A DNA stretch of 64,000 nucleotides. It comes from Nocardia macrotermitis (GTDB lineage: Bacteria > Actinomycetota > Actinomycetes > Mycobacteriales > Mycobacteriaceae). The notes under the pieces are model-generated. The model made no database searches and was not told the DNA's origin. It worked only from the letters and a program-made list of their open reading frames with translations. The position numbers and the translations under genes were made by a program. Positions 7,437-13,609 of this stretch are shown here, one piece after another; within the stretch, counting starts at the first letter, position 1; each line of letters opens with the position of its first letter. The stretch is from the NCBI RefSeq assembly GCF_009604405.1, contig NZ_WEGK01000002.1, forward strand, positions 434,001-498,000, written 5' to 3'.

Positions 7437-8678
7437 ATGTCGCTGTACCGTCCGGCTGCTCCTGATCTGCTGACGCATACGTTCCTCGCCATGGAGCAGG
7501 CCGCTCCGGATGCGAGCGATGTGTATTTCGGGGTGTTGCTGCGCTGTGGTGGGGTGGCTCCGTCGGTGGGGGAATTGCGCGCGCAGGTGATGAGCCGGGT
7601 CGGGATGGTTCCGGCGTTGACTCATCGGCTGAACGATGCGGTCGAGTGGGAGCCGGATCCGGAGTTCGATATCGAGAATCATGTGCTGGTCGCGGACGGG
7701 CCGGTCGACGTGCGGCCGGTGCGGGAGTGGATGCCGGACCCGCCGGGGCACGATCATCCGCTGTGGCGGATGTGGTTGCTGCCGGGAACGGGTGCGGAGT
7801 GGGGGTTGGCGTTCGCGGTGCATCACGGGGTGCTCGACGGGACCGGGGTGATGCGGGCGCTCGAGGTGTTGTTCGCCGGGCGGGCGGGTTCCACGGTCGA
7901 CGACGAGGTGTCGGGGAGTGCGGTGGCGGCGCTGCGTGCGGTACCGAATATGTTGCGCACCTTGCGATCCGCGCCGGAGTTGAACGTGTTCGGTGAGCTC
8001 ACCGGGGAGCGGCGGTCGGATACGGCGGCGGTGCCGGTGGCGCGGTTGCGGGCGATCGCGGATGCCGCGCAGGTGAGTGTCGGGCAGGTGCATCTGGTGG
8101 CGATGGCGGGTGCGGTGCGGCGGTGGACGGGCGTCGACGCGGATGTGCCGGTGTGCGTGCCGGTCGACACCCGGCGGTCCGATGAACACGATCGCAGCGG
8201 GGTGCATCTCGGGTTGGTGCGGATCGCGTTGCCGACCGCGACCGAGGATCCGATGCGGCGGATTCGTCTTGCGGCACAACGGATGTCGCAGCGACGGATG
8301 TCCTCGGCGCGGATCGGTGCGCGAGCCCTGATCGACAACGTTCCGGTGCGGTGGAGTGGTCCCGCGCTGCAACGGCTCGGCGATCGGCGGAAGGTGGCGC
8401 TGACCGCGTCGGTGTTCCGGTCCGCACCCGGGCTGAGCATTCTGGGGCGGCCCGTGGCGGATCTGTTCGCGCTGCCGTGGCTGCCGCCGGGGCACGGGTG
8501 TTTCACGATTCTCGCTCGTTACGGGGCCACGGCGACGTTGTCGGTGCTGACCGATACCGGTGTGCGCGGGGCCGATGAGCTGGCTCGGGGGTGGGCGCGG
8601 GAGGTTGCCGTGCTCGCCGACGCCGCCGGGGTCGCGCCGCACGCCGAAGACACTGCGGCGCCGGTGATGTCGACGTGA
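7437..8678 (+). CDS. WS/DGAT-type (wax ester/diacylglycerol) acyltransferase-like protein
   Basis: The 413-residue protein carries the HHxxxDG acyltransferase motif as HHGVLDG near residue 130. It also has the wider WS/DGAT layout: an N-terminal 'LTHTFLAMEQ', WMPDPPGHDHPLWRMWLLPG ahead of the motif, and a C-terminal CVPVDTRRSDEHDRSG...LVRIALP block. Members esterify fatty alcohols, diacylglycerol or polyketides with an acyl-CoA. It is shorter than the 450-480 residues typical of mycobacterial Tgs. ATG 7437 is preferred because the upstream extension is atypical. It is co-oriented with the ammonia-lyase locus 186 bp downstream, so it might acylate that pathway's product; this is inference. Confidence 0.68.
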   Translation: MSLYRPAAPDLLTHTFLAMEQAAPDASDVYFGVLLRCGGVAPSVGELRAQVMSRVGMVPALTHRLNDAVEWEPDPEFDIENHVLVADGPVDVRPVREWMPDPPGHDHPLWRMWLLPGTGAEWGLAFAVHHGVLDGTGVMRALEVLFAGRAGSTVDDEVSGSAVAALRAVPNMLRTLRSAPELNVFGELTGERRSDTAAVPVARLRAIADAAQVSVGQVHLVAMAGAVRRWTGVDADVPVCVPVDTRRSDEHDRSGVHLGLVRIALPTATEDPMRRIRLAAQRMSQRRMSSARIGARALIDNVPVRWSGPALQRLGDRRKVALTASVFRSAPGLSILGRPVADLFALPWLPPGHGCFTILARYGATATLSVLTDTGVRGADELARGWAREVAVLADAAGVAPHAEDTAAPVMST

Positions 8679-8864
8679 TCAGCGCGAGTTGAACTCGGCG
8701 TCGCCCGGCGGACGCGCCGCGGCTACTGCTTCGTCACCGCCGCGAAGTAGATTGCGTGGGCATCAGCGAGGATGCGAATAGTTCAGCGCTCCAATGTATT
8801 TCGACATTCTTCCAACACCCGGCCAGGTCCGCTCGGGTGTATTTCGGGTACGAGACGAGGAACG

Positions 8865-10391
8865 ATGAAGCCATCCACCGACCCCGCCCGGCTGGTGCTG
8901 GGGTCACCTTCGACACTGCGTGATCTGGAGTCGGCCGCGGGCCCGCTCGATATCGAGATCTCCGCCGACGCGGCCGCCGCGGTGAAGCGCGGACAGGACT
9001 TCGTGCGCAGCGAAATCGGTACCGGCCGTGCGGTTTACGGCTCGACCACCGGATTCGGGCCGCTGGTGCTCTTCGAGGGCCGGGCGACCGCGGCCGATCA
9101 GTGCGACAACGTCCTGCAGCATCTGACCGTCGGGCAGGGCCCGGACCTGCCGCCCGCCGTGGCACGCGCGGCGATGTTGGCCCGGCTTACGTCGCTGTCG
9201 CGTGGGCTCTCCGGTGTCGCCGACACCGTGGTCGACGGGTTGCGCGCGATGCTCGCCACCGACTTCGCCCCGGCCATCCCGGTGCTGGGTTCGGTCGGTG
9301 CCAGTGGGGATCTGGTGCCGCTCGCGCATGCGGTACAAGCGTTGCGCGGCAACGGATTCGCGTATATCGGCGAGGAGCGGATGCCCGCCGACGTCGCGTT
9401 GCGGCGGGCCGGACTCGAGCCGCTGGAGCTGGACGGGCGCGACGCGCTGGGGCTGGTCAACGGGACCTCGGTGACCACGGCGCTGTGCGGGCTGGCGGCG
9501 GTGTCGGCGGCGCGGTCGTTGCGGGCGGCGTCCGCGCTGGTGGCGCTGCTGGCCGATGTGCTCGGGTGCACCCCGGCGTTCCTGGAACCCGCGTTGCTCG
9601 CGGCGTACGGGCATCCGGAAGTCACGGCGGTCGGTGCGGATCTGGCCGCGCGCCTGGCGGGTGTGGTGCCCGAGGAGGGGCGACCCTTGCAGGAGCCCTA
9701 CAGCATTCGGTGCACCCCGCAGCTGCTCGGCGCGGCGAGTGCGGCGCTGGACTGGGCGACGCGCACGGTGACGCGAGATCTCAACGGCGTCAGCGACAAT
9801 CCGCTGTTCTTCCCCGACGAGGATCTGATCGCGCACGGCGGGAACTTCTTCGGGCAGCCTGCGGCGTTCGCGGGGGATCTGCTGTCCATCGTGCTCACCC
9901 AGGTCGGCAATCTGGCCGAACGTCAGGTGGATCTGCTGGTGGATCCGCATCGCAACGGCGGGCGGACGCCGATGTTGTCGCCCGAGCCGGGGCGGCAGCA
10001 CGCGGTGCAGGGGTTGCAGGTGCTGTCGACCTCGACCGTGGTGGCGATGCGGCGGGCTTGTGTTCCGGCCGGAATGCAGTCCGTGCCGACGAATATGCAC
10101 AATCAGGATGTCGTGCCGTTCGGGACGCAGGCGGCGTTGACCGCGTACGAGCAGAGCGGGAAACTGCGGCTGCTGCACGGGGCATTGGCGGTGGCGTTGC
10201 GGCAGGCGATCCATGTGGGACAACGGGTTCCGACCGCGCCCCGGTGTGTGGCGTTGGCGGAGGCGTTGATCGAGGCCGTTCCGCCGATCGAGGTGGATCG
10301 CGCGTTGGACGGCGAAATCCGGTTGGCCGCAGACATTCTCGACGAATTCGTCGAGCGGGAGAGTGCGGGCGCGCGGGAGAGTGCGGTATGA
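8865..10391 (+). CDS. Aromatic amino acid ammonia-lyase (MIO enzyme), tyrosine-type selectivity motif
   Basis: The 508-residue protein belongs to the HAL/PAL/TAL family. The self-cyclising Ala-Ser-Gly triad that makes the MIO cofactor is at residues 146-148 (LGSVGASGDL). The catalytic Tyr lies in VYGSTTGFG (Tyr58), and NGTS, QEPYSIRCTPQ and GGNFFGQP are all present. The inner selectivity position reads His86-Leu87 (VLQHLTVGQG); His-Leu at this site is characteristic of tyrosine ammonia-lyases, whereas histidine enzymes have Ser-His and PALs Phe-Leu. Deamination of Tyr would give p-coumarate (or, with DOPA, caffeate). GAGG precedes ATG 8865. The stop overlaps the next ATG (ATGA). An aminomutase activity is an alternative. 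Confidence 0.83.
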   Translation: MKPSTDPARLVLGSPSTLRDLESAAGPLDIEISADAAAAVKRGQDFVRSEIGTGRAVYGSTTGFGPLVLFEGRATAADQCDNVLQHLTVGQGPDLPPAVARAAMLARLTSLSRGLSGVADTVVDGLRAMLATDFAPAIPVLGSVGASGDLVPLAHAVQALRGNGFAYIGEERMPADVALRRAGLEPLELDGRDALGLVNGTSVTTALCGLAAVSAARSLRAASALVALLADVLGCTPAFLEPALLAAYGHPEVTAVGADLAARLAGVVPEEGRPLQEPYSIRCTPQLLGAASAALDWATRTVTRDLNGVSDNPLFFPDEDLIAHGGNFFGQPAAFAGDLLSIVLTQVGNLAERQVDLLVDPHRNGGRTPMLSPEPGRQHAVQGLQVLSTSTVVAMRRACVPAGMQSVPTNMHNQDVVPFGTQAALTAYEQSGKLRLLHGALAVALRQAIHVGQRVPTAPRCVALAEALIEAVPPIEVDRALDGEIRLAADILDEFVERESAGARESAV

Positions 10392-11200
10392 CCGCGTCGA
10401 CCCGGTTACCCGGTCCGGTGCACGACATCGAGCTGGGTCTGCTGCGATTGCCTTATCCCACTGATGATTTCGAGTCGTGTGCGGGATGTCGGCCGGTGGC
10501 GGATCCGCCGGTCTGTCTGCACAACGACGCGAACACCGTGGCGTGGTATCGCTGGTTGCTGGGACATCATGTGGTATTCGGCATCTGGCGGCTGATGCTC
10601 GCCGCGCTGGCGGCCGACGACGAGCTGACCCAGCCCAGGCTGGCCGCGCTGTACGACTCCTATTCGGCGTTGCTGCTGTATTCGGGCAGTTGTACGCCCG
10701 AGGCGTACGTGCGGGTGCTGCGGCCGCGGATGTACGCCGCCGATCCGGCGATGAGCGGCACCTGGGCGCGTGATTTCAACCGGGTGCGGGAATTGCAGTC
10801 GCGTTTGACCGTGCCGCCGGATTCGCCGCTGGCGGCCGCGGTGCGGCGAAATCGCAAGGTGCACATCAAGGTTGCAGCGCGGCTGGTGCCCGAGGGGCGG
10901 TCGCTGCTCCAGGATTCCGGACGGGACCTGCGGCAGAAGGTGACCTCGGGCGAGAGCGACACGATGGACGCCTTCTTCCGGACCGAACGCGGGCCGATCT
11001 GCCGCCACCGGTTCGCCACACAGTCGCGTGCGCGCGCCGAGGCGGTGCTGGCGGATCTGGCCGCGAATCCGGTGCGGGCCGTCTACGGCCACGCCGCCAC
11101 CGACGAGTTCGGGCTCGAGCTCGCCGACCATATCGCCACGCCGCTGCGGCTCGGCGAACCGCTGCTCTTCGACGGGAGTTCCGACAATGACCACATCTGA
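10388..11200 (+). CDS. Unassigned enzyme in the ammonia-lyase operon; candidate heme-dependent aromatic hydroxylase
   Basis: The 270-residue soluble protein is all-helical in appearance and rich in His and Trp early on (VHDIELGLLRLPYPTDDFES, NTVAWYRWLLGHHVVFGIWR), with a Cys-x2-Cys near residue 33. It is coupled to the ammonia-lyase (4-nt overlap) and to the O-methyltransferase (14-nt overlap). Size, helical content and context resemble the heme-dependent aromatic oxygenase group that includes bacterial tyrosine 3-hydroxylases (LmbB2/SibU type). Ring hydroxylation between a TAL and a catechol O-methyltransferase is the missing chemical step. I cannot confirm the heme ligand from sequence alone, so family membership is a hypothesis. 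Confidence 0.42.
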   Translation: MTASTRLPGPVHDIELGLLRLPYPTDDFESCAGCRPVADPPVCLHNDANTVAWYRWLLGHHVVFGIWRLMLAALAADDELTQPRLAALYDSYSALLLYSGSCTPEAYVRVLRPRMYAADPAMSGTWARDFNRVRELQSRLTVPPDSPLAAAVRRNRKVHIKVAARLVPEGRSLLQDSGRDLRQKVTSGESDTMDAFFRTERGPICRHRFATQSRARAEAVLADLAANPVRAVYGHAATDEFGLELADHIATPLRLGEPLLFDGSSDNDHI

Positions 11201-11870
11201 AGCGTCACAGCCTTATACGGACAAGATGTTCGCCGCGACGCCCGAACTCGCCGCCTACGTGCGGGCGCAGGTCGGCCCGCTGACGACGGTGCAGCAGCGG
11301 CTCATCGAGGAGACCGCCGCACTGGGCGGACCGGCCGAGATGCAGATCCCGCCGGAACAGGGTGTGCTGCTGACCCTGCTCGCCCGTTTGCTGAACGCTC
11401 GCACGGCAATCGAGGTCGGCACCTTCACCGGCTATTCGACCCTCGCGCTGGCCGAGGGCGTCGGCGTCGAGGGCGAGGTGATCACCTGCGACATCAGCGA
11501 GCAGTGGTCCGAGATCGCCGACCGCGCCTGGCAGGAAGCGGGCGTCGACCAGCGGATTCGCCGGTTGATCGGGGCCGCGTCGGAAACCATCGCGACGCTG
11601 CCGGAAGACCCCTTCGCGGACCTGGTCTTCATCGACGCGGACAAGGTCGGTTACATCGGATACTGGGAGCTGCTGGTGCCGCGCGTGCGCCCCGGCGGGC
11701 TGCTGATCGCCGACAACGTGCTCTACGCGGGCGAAGCGGTATCCCCCGACGCCACCGGAAATGCCGCTGCCATACGGGAATTCAACGACCACGTGCTGGC
11801 CGACCCGCGCGTCGAATCGGTGCTGCTCCCGGTCGCCGACGGAATCACCCTGGCACGCAAGCTTTCTTGA
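11187..11870 (+). CDS. SAM-dependent O-methyltransferase (caffeoyl-CoA OMT type)
   Basis: The 227-residue protein matches the class I, metal-dependent catechol/caffeoyl-CoA O-methyltransferase family: SAM motif I AIEVGTFTGYSTLALAE (residues 74-90), VITCDISEQW, the metal/SAM motif LVFIDADKVGYIGYWE and LIADNVLYAGEAV. These enzymes methylate a catechol hydroxyl using SAM and Mg2+ or Ca2+. Length equals that of plant and bacterial homologues. ATG 11187 lies inside the end of the preceding gene (14-nt overlap), showing tight coupling. In this operon the obvious substrate would be a caffeoyl or DOPA-like catechol. Confidence 0.85.
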   Translation: MTTSEASQPYTDKMFAATPELAAYVRAQVGPLTTVQQRLIEETAALGGPAEMQIPPEQGVLLTLLARLLNARTAIEVGTFTGYSTLALAEGVGVEGEVITCDISEQWSEIADRAWQEAGVDQRIRRLIGAASETIATLPEDPFADLVFIDADKVGYIGYWELLVPRVRPGGLLIADNVLYAGEAVSPDATGNAAAIREFNDHVLADPRVESVLLPVADGITLARKLS

Positions 11871-12430
11871 TCGGTGGGACTGTGCGGAACACACTCGGCG
11901 TGAGTGAGATGGTCGACGTTGCCGTGCGAGGGCTTCGTCGAACGTCGGGTGTGTTCGGTGCTGTTTCCGGGATTCGACCTAATTGCACAGGCCCGCAGGC
12001 TTTCTCGAGTGATAGGCCGATGCTGAACGTGTTCGGTCGGCCGTTCCTCGTGTTCGGCGCTGTTTTCGAGACCCGGCGTTATAGCGCTGGCCCGCAAGCA
12101 CACCCGGTCGGTGAACGGTGCTGAATGCATACGGCGACATCAGCGCGAGTGAGCGGGGCGGCGTTGTCGCGCGAGCGGTCCGCGTTCACCCTCGGGTGAG
12201 GTACTCGGCGTTGTCGTGTGAGCGGGTCGTCCAGGCGTCGGGGGCGACTGTCGAGCTGCGGCGGAAATTCGGTGGTGGCCGACATGACCGCCGCGGTCGG
12301 GACATTCGATATTTGCGGAATTGTCCTGTGGGACCGGATATATGCTTGCCGACCTTCGATCGGGGTCGGTGTAGTTGCCTGTCGGGCGCACGGAAGTGCT
12401 GTCGCGCAGGTGTTTTCGTTAGGAAAGTCT
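11871..12430. other. 560-bp intergenic region with degenerate direct repeats
   Basis: No gene is convincing. Two imperfect copies about 100 bp apart share gtgttcgg(t/c)gctgtttt and (g)gcccgca(g/a)gc...gtg...ggtgctgaa, roughly 11949-12020 and 12051-12123. A second pair, cggcgttgtcg(c/t)g(c/t)gagcgg, lies at about 12160 and 12209. The end of the region (gacattcgatatttgcggaattgt, then gatatatgctt) is AT-richer and may be the promoter of the dehydrogenase. TAGGAAAG is its ribosome site. Confidence 0.45.
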
Positions 12431-13456
12431 ATGAGAGCTGTACTGCTGAACGCGCCCGGTGAGATTGTTGTCGGGGAGGTCGAGGATGCCGGGGTGCGGG
12501 AGTCGACCGATGCGGTGGTGCGGGTGATCGCGGCCGGGGTTTGCGGGACGGACATCCGGGCGTTCGCGGGGCGGCCGGGGCCGGTGATGGGGCCTGCTTG
12601 CGGGCATGAATTCGTCGGTGTCGTAGAGGATTTCGGGGCGGATGTGGTGACGTTGCGGCGGGGGGAGGTGGTGGTCGCGCCGTTCATGTTCGCCGATGGG
12701 GTGTGTGTGCAGTGTGTGCGCGGGGTGCCGACGTCGTGCCGGGCGGGTGGGATGTGGGCCGTGGCGGCCGGGGGTGCGCAGGCCGAGGCGGTGCGGGTGC
12801 CGTTCGCGGACGGGACGTTGGTGCCGGTGCCGGTGGATGTGACCGATGAGCGGATTCCGGCGGTGTTGAGCCTCGCGGATGTGATGGCCACCGGGCATCA
12901 CGCGATCGCGGGGCCGGGGCGGGGTGTGCCCGGGGTGGTCGCGGTGGTGGGGGACGGTGCGGTCGGGCTGTGTGCGGTGCTGGCGGCGCGGGCGGCCGGG
13001 GTCGAGCGGATTCTGTTGCTCGGGCGGCACGAGGATCGGTTGCGGATCGGGAAGTCTTTCGGCGCAACGGAAATCGTGACCGTTCGCGAGGGCGAGGCTG
13101 CCGCGCAGGTGCTCGAGGCCACGGGCGGGGCCGGTGCTGATCTGGTCGTGGATGCGGTCGGGGAGCAGGAGGCGTTGGACACCGCTTTCGCGATCTGCGC
13201 CGATGGCGGGGCCTTGAGCCTGGTCGGTGGTCCGCACGGCGGCATCGATCTGATGGGGTGCTTCCTGCGCAATATCACCGTCAGTGGCGGTCTGACCCCG
13301 GCCCGCCGCTACCTTCCCGAGCTCCTCGACGAAGTTCTGGCCGGTCGGCTCGACCCGTCGCCGATCTTCGAGGCGACCGTTCCCCTGGCCGACGCCGCTC
13401 GGGGGTACCAGCTGATGGCTGATCGGCAAGCTACCAAAGTCCTTGTCCGAGTATAG
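12431..13456 (+). CDS. Zinc-dependent medium-chain alcohol dehydrogenase
   Basis: The 341-residue MDR-family oxidoreductase has a catalytic zinc site in GVCGTDIRAF (Cys38) and GHEFVG (His59-Glu60), and the NAD(P) loop VVGDGAVGLCAVLAARAAG around residue 175, followed by LLGRHEDR. The structural zinc lobe keeps Cys92, Cys95 and Cys103, but the first of the usual four Cys is Asp89, so that site is altered. It could interconvert an aldehyde and alcohol in the locus, for example a cinnamyl-type aldehyde, or be a sugar-alcohol/threonine-like dehydrogenase. Context, not sequence, suggests the former. Confidence 0.78.
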   Translation: MRAVLLNAPGEIVVGEVEDAGVRESTDAVVRVIAAGVCGTDIRAFAGRPGPVMGPACGHEFVGVVEDFGADVVTLRRGEVVVAPFMFADGVCVQCVRGVPTSCRAGGMWAVAAGGAQAEAVRVPFADGTLVPVPVDVTDERIPAVLSLADVMATGHHAIAGPGRGVPGVVAVVGDGAVGLCAVLAARAAGVERILLLGRHEDRLRIGKSFGATEIVTVREGEAAAQVLEATGGAGADLVVDAVGEQEALDTAFAICADGGALSLVGGPHGGIDLMGCFLRNITVSGGLTPARRYLPELLDEVLAGRLDPSPIFEATVPLADAARGYQLMADRQATKVLVRV

Positions 13457-13462
13457 AAATCG

Positions 13463-13609
13463 ATGACACGTCTGCCGCCGATCGGTGTCCCGGTCGGTGA
13501 CCGCGTGCTCGGGCCGATGGTCGATTCGTTATGGACGGCCGTCGGCTACCGGGTATCGGTCGACGCGGAGTCGCTGCCTTTAGGAGTCACTGATGTACAC
13601 GTTCACTGA
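13463..13609 (+). CDS. Possible small coupling ORF between dehydrogenase and ligase
   Basis: An ATG 7 nt after the dehydrogenase stop opens 48 codons (MTRLPPIGVPVGDRVLGPMV...). The frame ends 17 nt inside the next gene, the geometry of a translationally coupled leader. It has no recognisable domain and no clear ribosome site, so it may be chance. Confidence 0.28.
   Translation: MTRLPPIGVPVGDRVLGPMVDSLWTAVGYRVSVDAESLPLGVTDVHVH

Noticed and set aside
8721..8750. Short frame GYCFVTAAK-stop resembling the end of a methyltransferase
   Set aside because: Only nine codons, with no supporting upstream similarity; too short to call a pseudogene.
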